The notes: generated from the sequence alone by a model not told the origin. A stretch of DNA of 38,073 nucleotides from Geobacteraceae bacterium (GCA_025355965.1 JANXYR010000069.1:1-38073), one strand, 5' to 3'; positions 8,659 to 17,140 are shown, numbered from the stretch's first letter. Made by a program: numbers and translations.

Positions 8659-9888
8659 TCACTTGATGCTGTCGCGCCAATTATAGGCATCAAGCTGGGC
8701 TGAAAGTAGGTGCGCAAATGAAATATCAGTTTTTTCCACCAGATCCTCAACCTCGCCAAAATTGGTCTGTTCGAGGGTTTCGGCCAATGACAACAAAATG
8801 CCCAGTTCCCCTTCGCGATGGAGGAGTGCTGCCGAAATTTCATCACTCAAGCCGAGTTCATTAACAATAACGTCAATGGATGTATCAAAAAGGATATCCA
8901 CCAATGACAGAATACCGGTCATGAATGCAGCTTCCACCCGTTCGCTGTTGCGGGAAAGTCCTTTGTGCTCCATTAGCAAAAATTCCATCAAACGTCCACG
9001 TACGGCAGCCATTTCCAGTAGCGGATTATTGATACCACGGCTGTCCGAACTGGCAAAAATAGCAAGCTGCACCCATCTGCGCAGCTTGTCGAGTCCCAGT
9101 ATTATAATTGCATGGCGCAGGCTTCTAATCTTTTCCCGCAATCCGACACAGACCGAATTGACCAGTTTAAGCAGATTGAAGGAGAGCACCGGTGCCGAAC
9201 GGAAACTTTCCTCAATCTTGCTGAAATCTGCGTTGGCATGCAGATTACTGAGAAGACGCAACATGGTGATTTTTGATGGTTCGAGCCCCTTATGTTTCAA
9301 CACTACAGGTCGGGCAAAAAAATACCCCTGAAACAGCTCGAAGCCCAATCCGAGACAATCTTCGAACTGCCCCATTGTTTCAACTTTTTCGGCCAGAAGC
9401 TGCAGTGGAAACTGGCGTAGCTTTTTGACGATATCCGGAAGCATCGTGGGGTCGGTCTCAAGGATGTCGATCTTCACAATATCTACGAAGCGGTAGAGTT
9501 CAAGGTGTTCCATCCCAAAAACATGGTCATCGAGGGCAATGCGGTAACCTTTGGACTTAAGATCGAGACAGCGTTGACGGGTGCTTTCGTTCAAACGCAC
9601 CGATTCCAGAAGTTCCAGAATGGTTTGTTCCCGCGGCAAAATTTCGATGAGATCACTCAACAGGGCTTCTTCAGTGACATTGATGAATCCGGTCTTGTCT
9701 CCCAGCACCTCATTGAAACCGAACCCTGACAATGCACTGGATATGACACTCATACATGCCTGGTTCTGACTTTCAAAATCACTGAAATTTTTCTCGCTTG
9801 AACGGAAAAGTAATTCGTATCCCACTATTTCCTGCCGGATATCCAGAATCGGCTGCCGACCCAAAAAGAACGTCTGTTGTTGCGACAT
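8659..9888 (-). CDS. EAL-HDOD (YuxH-type) signalling protein
   Basis: A 409-residue cytoplasmic protein with two domains. Residues 5-205 are EAL-like: LGRQPILD, YELLFRS at the signature position (ELL instead of EAL), FINV, LELLES, IALDDH, VKIDIL, LLAEKVET, and FELFQGYFFARP at the end. Residues 210-400 are HDOD (FSFNLLKLVNSV, IRSLRHAIIILGLDKLRRW). This is the architecture of YuxH-type proteins, in which the EAL half is often inactive as a cyclic-di-GMP phosphodiesterase but can still bind it. Several metal-ligand positions look present, so activity cannot be decided by eye. It is a single gene convergent with the acyl-CoA/B12 cluster; CAGGAGA lies upstream of the ATG. Confidence 0.9.
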   Translation of the reverse strand: MSQQQTFFLGRQPILDIRQEIVGYELLFRSSEKNFSDFESQNQACMSVISSALSGFGFNEVLGDKTGFINVTEEALLSDLIEILPREQTILELLESVRLNESTRQRCLDLKSKGYRIALDDHVFGMEHLELYRFVDIVKIDILETDPTMLPDIVKKLRQFPLQLLAEKVETMGQFEDCLGLGFELFQGYFFARPVVLKHKGLEPSKITMLRLLSNLHANADFSKIEESFRSAPVLSFNLLKLVNSVCVGLREKIRSLRHAIIILGLDKLRRWVQLAIFASSDSRGINNPLLEMAAVRGRLMEFLLMEHKGLSRNSERVEAAFMTGILSLVDILFDTSIDVIVNELGLSDEISAALLHREGELGILLSLAETLEQTNFGEVEDLVEKTDISFAHLLSAQLDAYNWRDSIK

Positions 9889-10018
9889 AACGCCAATCTC
9901 CTGTCCACATTCTTGTTAAATATTTGTAAGCTGACAGACCGTCTGATGCTAATCCCGATTTCATCCTGACGGGAGAAAAAGGACTCTATGACAGACAACC
10001 ATGACTTTGGGGGTAGTA

Positions 10019-10834
10019 TTACAACAGCTCGTCAATTTTCAGCAATCCTTCCAAAGCCCCGCATGGCATCGATATATGCGGCGCTTTTATTTCCGGTTCT
10101 CGAGGATTGATACGAATCACCGTGGCATTTTCAAAATTCCACCCTATTCGCTCTGATGTTGCCCGGATCGTGGGAATGGCGCTTCCAGCTCCCATCTCTA
10201 TCACCGCAATATGTCGATTCGCATTGGCTTTCAAAAACTTGTCAAAGGCATGTTCCTGGATGTGGATGCGATCCGGCAGCCATGACCAATCGCCGAACAT
10301 GAGAATATTTGGGCGGCTAACTTCACCACAATCTTGGCAACGGGGGAGCGGGTGACGGGCACGCATTGTATTTTCATCGACAAGGACAACTTCATCGTTT
10401 TGCCAAATGCTGCTACTGCACGGCTTTTGACACTGTAACCGGTTAATCGAACCGTGCACCTCAAGAATCCGGTCATCGGCATAGCCGGCTTTCTGAAACT
10501 GACCGTCAACGTTCGATGTAACGACAAAGTAATCGGCCCCCTGACGCTCAATCCACTTTTTGATAATGTGAAACCCTGCATGTGGAACTGTCTTCCGGTA
10601 CAGGTTGGTGCGATGTCCATAGAATCCCCAGCCAAAAGATGGATCATCTGCAAAATGCTGCGGATTGGCACAGTCGCTAAAAGATAACCCCAGGCGTGAG
10701 TAGGCAGGATAGGCGTTCCAAAAGCCTTTATCACCTCGAAAATCCGGCAGACCGGAATCCACTCCCATACCAGCCCCAGCGGTGATGACAAAGACTTCTG
10801 CTTCTCTGATTATCGGGGCTGCATACTCAAACAT
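10019..10834 (-). CDS. Atypical Sir2-family (sirtuin) protein
   Basis: A 271-residue sirtuin-fold protein, predicted to use NAD+ for deacylation or NAD+ hydrolysis. Visible motifs are GAGMGVDSGLPDFRG (residues 20-34), SNVDGQFQKAG (107-117), catalytic-type His127 in EVHGS, and four zinc-type cysteines as Cys135-x3-Cys139 and Cys166-x2-Cys169, then RPNILMFGD. Two deviations matter. The canonical TQNID reads TSNVD, and the aromatic/histidine after the DG is replaced (DGQF rather than DGLH). The core Asn, Asp and His are intact, so catalysis is plausible but substrate choice may differ. It is monocistronic, with its own promoter at 10898-10926 and a CAGGAG ribosome site. No defence-type partner gene is adjacent. 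Confidence 0.85.
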   Translation of the reverse strand: MFEYAAPIIREAEVFVITAGAGMGVDSGLPDFRGDKGFWNAYPAYSRLGLSFSDCANPQHFADDPSFGWGFYGHRTNLYRKTVPHAGFHIIKKWIERQGADYFVVTSNVDGQFQKAGYADDRILEVHGSINRLQCQKPCSSSIWQNDEVVLVDENTMRARHPLPRCQDCGEVSRPNILMFGDWSWLPDRIHIQEHAFDKFLKANANRHIAVIEMGAGSAIPTIRATSERIGWNFENATVIRINPREPEIKAPHISMPCGALEGLLKIDELL

Positions 10835-10897
10835 AGCCGTTCTAATCTCCTGGTATATTTTTGGCGGTGCTCTTCCTCACATTAACTTATAGCTCGT

Positions 10898-10926
10898 ACT
10901 ATAGAATCTACCATAATAGCTGACAA
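10898..10926 (-). promoter_or_regulatory. Promoter of the sirtuin gene
   Basis: On the minus strand TTGTCA (10921-10926) and TATAGT (10898-10903) are separated by 17 bases. The transcript start would be near 10891, giving a leader of about 57 bases. Confidence 0.6.
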
Positions 10927-10943
10927 GCGAAAGAACGAATAGT

Positions 10944-11048
10944 TAATTACAGCATGTTGCATTGGTAACACGAATCTATTTTTTAGCACTTGACGCTAAA
11001 AAAATATTCCTGTACTTAAATCGTGTTACTAAATTTATAAAGTGACTC
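10944..11048. promoter_or_regulatory. NikR-like operator region upstream of nikMN
   Basis: A perfect 9-base inverted pair, GTAACACGA (10965-10973) and TCGTGTTAC (11021-11029), flanks the candidate nikMN promoter. GTGTTAC and GTAACAC are the half-sites reported for NikR in delta-proteobacteria, with a spacer of 13-14 bases. Each strong half here has a weak partner at near-correct spacing: TAATTAC (10944-10950) 14 bases before the first, and GTGACTC (11042-11048) 12 bases after the second. So there may be two degenerate sites, or one looped pair. The downstream half covers the expected transcription start, which suits repression. Confidence 0.6.
10990..11018 (+). promoter_or_regulatory. Candidate promoter of nikMN
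   Basis: TTGACG (10990-10995) is followed after 17 bases by TACTTA (11013-11018). The -35 is good and the -10 poor. The start would fall near 11025, inside the GTGTTAC element. Confidence 0.4.
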
Positions 11049-11067
11049 AGCAGAAGAAGGGCACACC

Positions 11068-12093
11068 ATGCATATGGCAGACGCATTATTATCACCAGCG
11101 GTCGGCGGGACGATGTGGGCCGTCTCAGCCGCCACTATCGCCTGCTGCTCTAAAAAAGTTCGCGCAGAGATGGATGACCGCAGAATGCCGCTAATGGGAG
11201 TTCTGGGTGCGTTTATCTTTGCTGCGCAGATGATCAATTTTTCTATTCCGGTGACCGGCTCAAGCGGACATCTCGGGGGTGGGCTGATACTTGCCATTCT
11301 GCTAGGCCCTTATGCCGCATTCCTGACGATCGCCTCCGTGTTGGTGGTCCAGGCCTTCTTTTTTGCCGACGGCGGCTTGCTGGCGCTTGGCTGTAATATT
11401 TTCAATCTAGGTTTTTTCCCCGCTTTCATCGCCTACCCGCTTATTTACAAAAAAATCATCGGCAAATTTCCTTCTCCGACCAGAATATCTGTGGCTTCAA
11501 TGGTGGCTGCTATAATCGGCTTACAACTGGGAGCCTTTGGTGTAGTGATGGAAACCGTGTTGTCCGGGATCTCTTCGCTCCCTTTTTCAACATTTCTCTT
11601 CATCATGCAGCCAATTCATCTGGCAATCGGTGTCGTTGAAGGTCTGGTGACTGCAGCAGTTATCTCTTTTGTGTATAACGCCAAACCAGAGATCGTGTTG
11701 AGTGCCATGGAAGCCCGCCCTATTGGTGTTCACCCGATTCGAAATATTATACTCGGTTTCCTGGCCGTGACTCTGCTGAATGGCGGGGTGTTATCCCGGT
11801 TTGCCTCGGAACATCCCGATGGCCTTGAATGGTCAATAACCAAAGTAACTGGTAAAGAGGAACTGAAGGGACCAGAGCAAGGATTACACGGCACGCTGGC
11901 TGCAATTCAGGAGAAACTGGCGTTCCTGCTGGATTACTCTTACAAAAAAGATCCGGACACCAATACGGCAGGCAAGAAAGCTGAAGGTGGTAAATTCGGT
12001 ACCAGCGTTTCAGGGATAGTTGGCGTAACTCTGACACTGGGACTAACGTTTATAATCGGCATTATGCTCAAGCGCAGAAACCGGATCATCTGA
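11068..12093 (+). CDS. nikMN: NikMN-type ECF transporter substrate component (CbiM domain fused to PDGLE domain)
   Basis: A 341-residue membrane protein that should bind and translocate Ni2+ or Co2+ as the S component of an energy-coupling factor transporter. The N-terminus is MHMADALL; His2 is the conserved metal ligand of the CbiM/NikM family, which confirms this start. GSSGHLGGG follows near residue 68, and about six membrane segments run to residue 205. The C-terminal third has a membrane helix, the PDGLEW motif (250-255) of the N component, and a final helix (about 316-334). So M and N are fused, as in NikMN. No dedicated Q/O genes follow; the nearest are cbiQO, downstream. Nickel is suggested by the upstream NikR-like dyad and the fusion, but cobalt cannot be excluded. 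Confidence 0.85.
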   Translation: MHMADALLSPAVGGTMWAVSAATIACCSKKVRAEMDDRRMPLMGVLGAFIFAAQMINFSIPVTGSSGHLGGGLILAILLGPYAAFLTIASVLVVQAFFFADGGLLALGCNIFNLGFFPAFIAYPLIYKKIIGKFPSPTRISVASMVAAIIGLQLGAFGVVMETVLSGISSLPFSTFLFIMQPIHLAIGVVEGLVTAAVISFVYNAKPEIVLSAMEARPIGVHPIRNIILGFLAVTLLNGGVLSRFASEHPDGLEWSITKVTGKEELKGPEQGLHGTLAAIQEKLAFLLDYSYKKDPDTNTAGKKAEGGKFGTSVSGIVGVTLTLGLTFIIGIMLKRRNRII

Positions 12094-12133
12094 AATATGA
12101 CTAAAAAGTATTGATTCAAAACGAGAAACCTCC

Positions 12134-12162
12134 TTGACATGACGTATGGTGCGTGGTATCCA
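12134..12162 (+). promoter_or_regulatory. Candidate promoter of the riboswitch-cbi operon
   Basis: A perfect TTGACA (12134-12139) is followed after 17 bases by TATCCA (12157-12162). The -10 is weak. It would let the cbi operon be transcribed independently of nikMN, with the riboswitch at the front of the transcript. Confidence 0.45.
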
Positions 12163-12204
12163 AAATACCCAATACGTGCTGCGGGTTGTATGACAATTGT
12201 AATT

Positions 12205-12375
12205 AATGGATCACGGTGCCCGCAAGGGCTTGATAGGGAAGAGGGGTGCAGCTCAAAAAGAGCAATTCCCCCGCGGACCCGCCGCTGTAAGCGAGGACGA
12301 AGGGCATAAGCCACTGGTAGAAAGACCGGGAAGGCGCCTGTAGGGTGAATCGCGAGCCAGAAGACCTGCCATGAT
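12205..12375 (+). ncRNA. Cobalamin (adenosylcobalamin-class) riboswitch
   Basis: The conserved blocks appear in order: GGTGC (12245-12249), GACCCGCCGCTGTAAGCGA (12276-12294), AAGCCACTG (12308-12316), GGGAAGGC (12328-12335), and the B12 box GAGCCAGAAGACCTGCC (12354-12370). Together these define a cobalamin riboswitch aptamer; the 5' limit is approximate. It precedes cbiMNQO, and a strong terminator lies 70 bases beyond the B12 box, so cofactor binding should lower transcription of the cobalt uptake genes. Family identity is certain from the B12 box and GCCACTG element; the fine structure was not folded. Confidence 0.95.
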
Positions 12376-12440
12376 CTCAGCACTCAACAATTCCCCGTGG
12401 TAAAGGGAGAGTGAAACCATTGTCAGACTTTGAATACGAA

Positions 12441-12479
12441 AAGTCCGCATACTGCTTTGGCAGTTGCGGACTTTTTTTT
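12441..12479 (+). terminator. Intrinsic terminator, riboswitch expression platform
   Basis: AAGTCCGCA (12441-12449) pairs with TGCGGACTT (12465-12473), with an inner ACTG/CAGT stem and a six-base loop, followed by eight T residues. It lies between the riboswitch and cbiM, so it is the likely off-state of a transcriptional switch. Confidence 0.9.
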
Positions 12480-12510
12480 GTGCTTTTTAAAACTATCAGG
12501 AGACACAACC

Positions 12511-13191
12511 ATGCATATTATGGAAGGTTTTTTACCGGTTAAACATGCCATCGGATGGAGCATTGCTGCAGCCCCGTTTGTTGTCTACGGACTTTACACC
12601 ATAAATAAAAGAATAAAGGAAAAACCGGAACAGCGGATGCTGTTGGGAGTTGCTGCAGCCTTCACTTTTGTCCTTTCGGCATTGAAGATGCCATCTGTAA
12701 CCGGGAGTTGCTCACACCCCACCGGCACCGGCCTGGGGGCAATATTGTTCGGCCCTGCGGCAATGGCGCCAATCGGTGCGATCGTTCTACTTTTTCAGGC
12801 GATCTTACTAGCCCACGGGGGCCTAACCACTTTGGGTGCCAATATCATCTCCATGGCAGTTGTTGGACCATTTGCCGCAGTTGCCATTTTCCGGTCTGCC
12901 AAGGCAGTAAAAGTACCCTTCGCGCTTTCGATTTTTCTTGCCGCATCATGCGCAGACCTGCTTACCTATGTTACTACCTCGGCCCAACTGGCGTTTGCCT
13001 TTCCGGATCCGGCAGGCGGATTTGCGGCATCCTTTGCCAAGTTTGCCTCTGTCTTTGCGATAACCCAGATCCCGTTGGCAATCAGCGAGGGCCTGCTGAC
13101 AGTTGTAGTCATGAATGCCCTGGTGCGTTTCAACGCCCCTGAACTTCAGGAGATGAAGGTTACAGCAGCGGTACAGGAGGTACTGACATGA
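12511..13191 (+). CDS. cbiM: Cobalt ECF transporter substrate component CbiM
   Basis: A 226-residue membrane protein, the S component for Co2+. The start is the ATG at 12511: it yields MHIMEGFLP with the essential N-terminal histidine, and AGGAG lies 8 bases before. A longer frame from 12430 would run through the terminator hairpin and is rejected. Features include [18 protein letters not shown] near residue 70 and [11 protein letters not shown] near 112, both family hallmarks, with six or seven membrane segments. The final bases overlap cbiN (ATGA). It sits under the cobalamin riboswitch, so cobalt is the expected substrate. Unlike the upstream NikMN, its N component is a separate gene. Confidence 0.95.
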   Translation: MHIMEGFLPVKHAIGWSIAAAPFVVYGLYTINKRIKEKPEQRMLLGVAAAFTFVLSALKMPSVTGSCSHPTGTGLGAILFGPAAMAPIGAIVLLFQAILLAHGGLTTLGANIISMAVVGPFAAVAIFRSAKAVKVPFALSIFLAASCADLLTYVTTSAQLAFAFPDPAGGFAASFAKFASVFAITQIPLAISEGLLTVVVMNALVRFNAPELQEMKVTAAVQEVLT

Positions 13192-13523
13192 AACGGTATC
13201 AGAACCTGTTGATGATGATCGCGGTTGTTGCGCTGGTAGCCTTTCCGCTCTGGATGGTAAAAAAACCGGCTCCAGGGCCTGATGGCAAAAATGTTGAAAT
13301 TTTTTCGGGAGCCGATGACAAGGCAAAGGATCTGGTTGGAACAATCGCTCCTGCCTACAAACCGTGGTTCAAACCGCTAATGGAGCCACCCAGCGGAGAA
13401 ATCGGCTCACTTCTCTTTGCACTTCAAGCCGCCTTGGGAGCCGGATTTATCGGCTATTGGTATGGCAGTTCAAAAACTCGCGCAAAAATGCGCCGTGAAA
13501 TAGAGAAAGAAGCCCGGTGCTGA
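13188..13523 (+). CDS. cbiN: Cobalt transport accessory protein CbiN
   Basis: A 111-residue protein with two membrane helices: residues 7-23 ([17 protein letters not shown]) and about 71-92 ([17 protein letters not shown]). A periplasmic loop lies between, containing [19 protein letters not shown], the typical CbiN pattern. CbiN helps CbiM load cobalt and is not the permease itself. The ATG overlaps the cbiM stop (ATGA), and the 3' end overlaps cbiQ by seven bases, so production is tightly coupled. Length is normal for the family. Confidence 0.93.
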   Translation: MKRYQNLLMMIAVVALVAFPLWMVKKPAPGPDGKNVEIFSGADDKAKDLVGTIAPAYKPWFKPLMEPPSGEIGSLLFALQAALGAGFIGYWYGSSKTRAKMRREIEKEARC

Positions 13524-14266
13524 CCGAACAGTCTGCCTATACAAACCGCTGGCGGCAGATTTCCCCAGTTGCCAAGGGGTTTGTCTCTATCTGTGGCATG
13601 GTTGCCGCCTTTGCAGCAGGCTCACCCCGGACAGCACTACTGGTCGCCCTAATTCTATCATTGGCAACAGTTTTAGGCGCCAACATCCCGCCAGTTCGAT
13701 ATCTGCGAGTGGCAGCTCCGGCACTCTTCTTTCTATTGGCAAGCGGCCTGTCATTGTTGGCTTCACTCGATTTTAGTTATAACTCAACATTTGGTCTCTC
13801 ACTTCACCTAGCAGAGTCCGAGCTTCCTCGTATATTTCAGGTTTGCTGCCGCTCGCTGGCCTGCCTGACCGCGCTGCTTTTTCTTGCCTTGACCACCCCG
13901 CTCACGGACATCATTTCCCTGATGCGGCGCTGTAAACTTCCTGAAACCCTGCTCGATCTGATGACCCTTTCCTACCGCACCCTCTTTGTGCTATCCGAAG
14001 CGGTACATGAAACTGTTACCGCCCAGTCTGCACGCCTGGGATATGCCTCGCTTACACTTTCCCTACGTTCCTTGGGAGGACTGGTTGCCAACTTGGCCGT
14101 GCAGGTTTGGCAACGCAGTCAGGCGCTCCATCTGGCTGCGTTGGCTCGGGGCAACGACGGTGCACTCCGCTTTTTGGAACCTGACTATCCGGATTCGCCC
14201 CGCGCCATCTCCTGTGCGGTCATTTCCGGTGTTCTTCTGGTTGTTCTGGCGGTGTACCTGCCATGA
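13517..14266 (+). CDS. cbiQ: ECF transporter transmembrane component CbiQ
   Basis: A 249-residue T component that couples the ATPase to the S component. It starts at GTG 13517, overlapping cbiN by seven bases. There are four or five hydrophobic segments: about 17-50, 57-80, 108-125 and a terminal helix at 232-247. The cytoplasmic coupling helices carry QSARLGY near residue 170 and LAALARG near 206, equivalent to the paired Ala-Arg-Gly motifs of the family. It ends in an ATGA overlap with cbiO. With only one Q/O pair in the window, this protein may also serve NikMN. Confidence 0.92.
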   Translation: MLTEQSAYTNRWRQISPVAKGFVSICGMVAAFAAGSPRTALLVALILSLATVLGANIPPVRYLRVAAPALFFLLASGLSLLASLDFSYNSTFGLSLHLAESELPRIFQVCCRSLACLTALLFLALTTPLTDIISLMRRCKLPETLLDLMTLSYRTLFVLSEAVHETVTAQSARLGYASLTLSLRSLGGLVANLAVQVWQRSQALHLAALARGNDGALRFLEPDYPDSPRAISCAVISGVLLVVLAVYLP

Positions 14267-15120
14267 CCGACTTTATCCTGAGCCTCAAGGATGTTTCGTA
14301 TCGCTATCCTGACGGCACAAGCGCTCTCAACGACTGTTCCCTGACAATACGCCGCGGCATGCGGACCGCCGTGCTGGGTGCCAACGGCGCCGGCAAGACA
14401 ACCATGTTTCTGCATCTAAACGGCATCTTGCGATCATCTACCGGACACGTACGATGGGAGGAAACCCCACTTGATTACAGCCGGGACGGGATGCGGAAGC
14501 TCCGCTCACGGGTCGGCCTTGTGTTCCAAAACCCTGACAGCCAGCTCTTTTCGGCCAGTGTGCGGGAAGATGTTTCCTTTGGTCCCATGAATCTGGGCCT
14601 TCCGAAAAAAATCGTCCGGGAACGGGTGGAAAAGGCTTTACTGGCTGTAGGAATGGCAGAGTCCGCCGATAAACCGGTGCACAACCTGAGTTACGGCCAG
14701 AAAAAACGGGTTTGCATCGCCGGAGTACTTGCCATGCGGCCAGAAGTGCTTGTGCTTGACGAGCCGATGGCCGGGTTGGACGCTGCCATGCAGGAAGAGT
14801 TAACTGTCGTACTCGAACACCTGCATGCAGCCGGCATGACGATCATCATTGCGACCCATGACCTTGATTTTGCCTATGGATGGGCTGACGAAGCAATCGT
14901 TCTGCAGAGAGGCCGATTGCTGGCGCAAGGTAATGTTGCAGAAGTACTGTTAAAGCCCGATGTACAAACGGAACTCGGTTCTTCACCGATAGTTGCCGAA
15001 ATCACAAGCTCCCTCGCCTTGACCGGAATGGCTGTTCGTGTTAATGGATATCTGCCGCGCAGCAGGAGTGAATTACTGAAAGCAATCAGCGAATTTCATC
15101 GACAGGAGAACGAGCAATGA
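14263..15120 (+). CDS. cbiO: ECF transporter ATP-binding protein CbiO
   Basis: A 285-residue ABC ATPase that energises cobalt uptake. Walker A is GANGAGKTT (residues 39-47), the Q-loop FQNPDSQLF (89-97) is the characteristic ECF form, the signature is LSYGQKKR (142-149), Walker B is VLVLDEP (162-168), and the switch histidine is in ATHDLDF. It is the last transport gene of the operon. Its final ATGA overlaps the start of an unrelated epimerase gene, hldD. The C-terminal 50 residues extend beyond the core ABC fold, as in other CbiO proteins. Confidence 0.95.
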   Translation: MTDFILSLKDVSYRYPDGTSALNDCSLTIRRGMRTAVLGANGAGKTTMFLHLNGILRSSTGHVRWEETPLDYSRDGMRKLRSRVGLVFQNPDSQLFSASVREDVSFGPMNLGLPKKIVRERVEKALLAVGMAESADKPVHNLSYGQKKRVCIAGVLAMRPEVLVLDEPMAGLDAAMQEELTVVLEHLHAAGMTIIIATHDLDFAYGWADEAIVLQRGRLLAQGNVAEVLLKPDVQTELGSSPIVAEITSSLALTGMAVRVNGYLPRSRSELLKAISEFHRQENEQ

Positions 15121-16109
15121 TCATCGTAACCGGAGGGGCAGGCCTGATCGGCAGCGCCGTGGTTCAGTGTTTGAACCAGCTTGGCAGAGAAGATATCCTG
15201 ATCGTGGACCATCTTGGCCATACTGATAAATGGCGTAACCTGTCACCGCTCCGCTTCATGGATTATCTGGAGAAAGATGCTTTTGAGCAAATGCTCGATG
15301 ACGGCTCCCTGGCCGGTCGCCTGCCGGCAGGGCACAAGCTGGATGCGGTCATCCACCTGGGTGCCTGCTCCGCCACGACCGAGCCGGATGCCACCTATCT
15401 GATCAGGAACAACTTTGAATATTCCCGCAAACTGGCTTTGGCTGCACTGGCTACTGACGCCCGGTTTATTTACGCTTCCAGCGCCGCAACATACGGAGAC
15501 GGAGAACATGGTTTTGTTGATGATGACAGCCAGTTACCACAACTCCGGCCAATGAATATGTACGGCTACTCCAAGCAGCTTTTTGACTTGTGGGCACTGC
15601 GTCAGGGGGCGCTCGACAAAATTGTCGGCATAAAATATTTCAACGTCTATGGCCCCAATGAACAGCACAAGTGCGAAATGCGCTCGCTTGTCCTTAAGGC
15701 CTACGAGCAGATCGGCGCCACCGGAAAACTGAAACTGTTCAAGTCTCATCGCCCGGAGTACGGTGACGGTGAGCAGTTGCGTGACTTCGTCTATGTCAAA
15801 GACGCTGCCGCCATGACGCTCCATTTTCTACAAAACAAGAGCGCCAACGGGATTTTCAACGTCGGCGGCGGTACCACCGTCAGCTGGAACCGGCTGGCGG
15901 GCGCCGTGTTCAATGCCATGGAACGCCCGATCTCCATCGAGTATATCGACATGCCGGAATCAATTCGTAACACTTACCAATATCTGACATGTGCCGACAC
16001 TTCAAAAATCCATGCCGCCGGTTATTCGGAGCCGGTCATCCCTGTGGAAGATGCGGTTGCCGATTATATCAGGAATTATCTTGTTCCCGGCAAACGGCTT
16101 GGAGACTGA
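15117..16109 (+). CDS. hldD: ADP-L-glycero-D-manno-heptose 6-epimerase
   Basis: A 330-residue extended short-chain dehydrogenase of lipopolysaccharide core synthesis, converting ADP-D-glycero- to ADP-L-glycero-D-manno-heptose. It has GGAGLIG (NADP-binding, residues 6-12), LGACSATTE (about 81-89), ASSAATYGDGE, catalytic YGYSK, and KYFNVYGPNE. These match E. coli HldD block for block. The ATG overlaps the cbiO stop (ATGA), so translation is coupled to a cobalt transporter with no obvious metabolic link. An internal promoter may exist, but I cannot point to one. Its presence shows a Gram-negative with heptose-containing LPS core. Confidence 0.93.
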   Translation: MIIVTGGAGLIGSAVVQCLNQLGREDILIVDHLGHTDKWRNLSPLRFMDYLEKDAFEQMLDDGSLAGRLPAGHKLDAVIHLGACSATTEPDATYLIRNNFEYSRKLALAALATDARFIYASSAATYGDGEHGFVDDDSQLPQLRPMNMYGYSKQLFDLWALRQGALDKIVGIKYFNVYGPNEQHKCEMRSLVLKAYEQIGATGKLKLFKSHRPEYGDGEQLRDFVYVKDAAAMTLHFLQNKSANGIFNVGGGTTVSWNRLAGAVFNAMERPISIEYIDMPESIRNTYQYLTCADTSKIHAAGYSEPVIPVEDAVADYIRNYLVPGKRLGD

Positions 16110-16186
16110 CCGAAGTACACTGCTCGATCTAACAAGCACTTAATATTTCACCTTTATGTACTCAATTCAAATCTAACAGGTATCCC

Positions 16187-17140
16187 ATGTCTCTTGCAGA
16201 GCAGGTTTTAGAAGGCAACACCCGCGCCGCCGCCCGGCTGATGCGCGATATCGACGACGGCCGTCCTCAGGCGATTGATGAGCTTAAGCTCCTCTATCCA
16301 CGCACCGGCAACGCCTTTATCATCGGCATCACCGGCCCTCCAGGTGCCGGCAAATCGACACTTGTCGATCAACTAACAGCCTCGTTCCGCGCACGTGGGA
16401 AAAAAGTCGGCGTCGTTGCGATCGATCCCACCAGCCCCTTTACCGGCGGCGCGATCCTGGGAGATCGCATTCGCATGAACCGCCACTCCTGCGACGAGGG
16501 GGTTTTCATCCGCAGCCTTGCCACACGTGGATCGCTTGGGGGACTTTCGCGTTCGACATCAGACGTTGCCTTGGTAATGGATGCTCTGGGAATGGACATT
16601 GTCATTATTGAAACCGTCGGGGTCGGCCAGGACGAAGTGGATATTGTTAAAGAGGCCCATACCACATGTGTTGTTATGGTGCCAGGACTTGGTGATGACA
16701 TTCAGGCCATCAAAGCAGGAATTCTCGAGATCGGCGACATTTTTGTCGTAAACAAGGCCGACCGGGAGGGTGCAGACCGAACAGCACGAGAACTGAGTAC
16801 CATGCTGGAAATGCGTCATGCCGCTCCGGGAAATTGGAGCCCGAAAGTAATGAAAACCGAGGCAACGCGGTGCACCGGCATTGAAGATCTTACCGATGAG
16901 ATACTGGCCCATCGCAATTTTTTTCTGTCAAGCGGAACCATTAACAATTTCCGGCGCGAACGCAATAAGCGACATTTTTTGGGAATCCTGCGCGACGACC
17001 TGTTCAAAAAGGCCCTGTTGTTTATGGCAAGTAACGCCGACCTTGACAAAATTGTGACAAGCATGTGTGAGCACCATATTGATCCGTATTCAGCCGTAGA
17101 AGAGATTGTCTCTAAAATGATGCCGGAAAAAATTGATTAA
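16187..17140 (+). CDS. meaB: Methylmalonyl-CoA mutase-associated GTPase MeaB/ArgK
   Basis: A 317-residue G3E-family GTPase that guards adenosylcobalamin loading and protects acyl-CoA mutases. Walker A is GPPGAGKST (residues 50-58), followed by DPTSPFTGGAILGDRIRM, RGSLGGLS, ETVGVGQ (Walker B region) and VNKAD, the guanine-specificity motif. The C-terminal helical dimerisation arm is present. Length is normal. It lies 8.3 kb from the B12-binding mutase subunit and adenosyltransferase and on the same strand, supporting a common acyl-CoA mutase pathway. The ribosome site is weak. A new promoter for the following genes lies just after its stop. Confidence 0.93.
   Translation: MSLAEQVLEGNTRAAARLMRDIDDGRPQAIDELKLLYPRTGNAFIIGITGPPGAGKSTLVDQLTASFRARGKKVGVVAIDPTSPFTGGAILGDRIRMNRHSCDEGVFIRSLATRGSLGGLSRSTSDVALVMDALGMDIVIIETVGVGQDEVDIVKEAHTTCVVMVPGLGDDIQAIKAGILEIGDIFVVNKADREGADRTARELSTMLEMRHAAPGNWSPKVMKTEATRCTGIEDLTDEILAHRNFFLSSGTINNFRRERNKRHFLGILRDDLFKKALLFMASNADLDKIVTSMCEHHIDPYSAVEEIVSKMMPEKID

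Noticed and set aside
12430-12510. Upstream extension of cbiM
   Set aside because: It would translate through the riboswitch terminator and lacks the CbiM N-terminal MHI; the ATG at 12511 has an AGGAG site.
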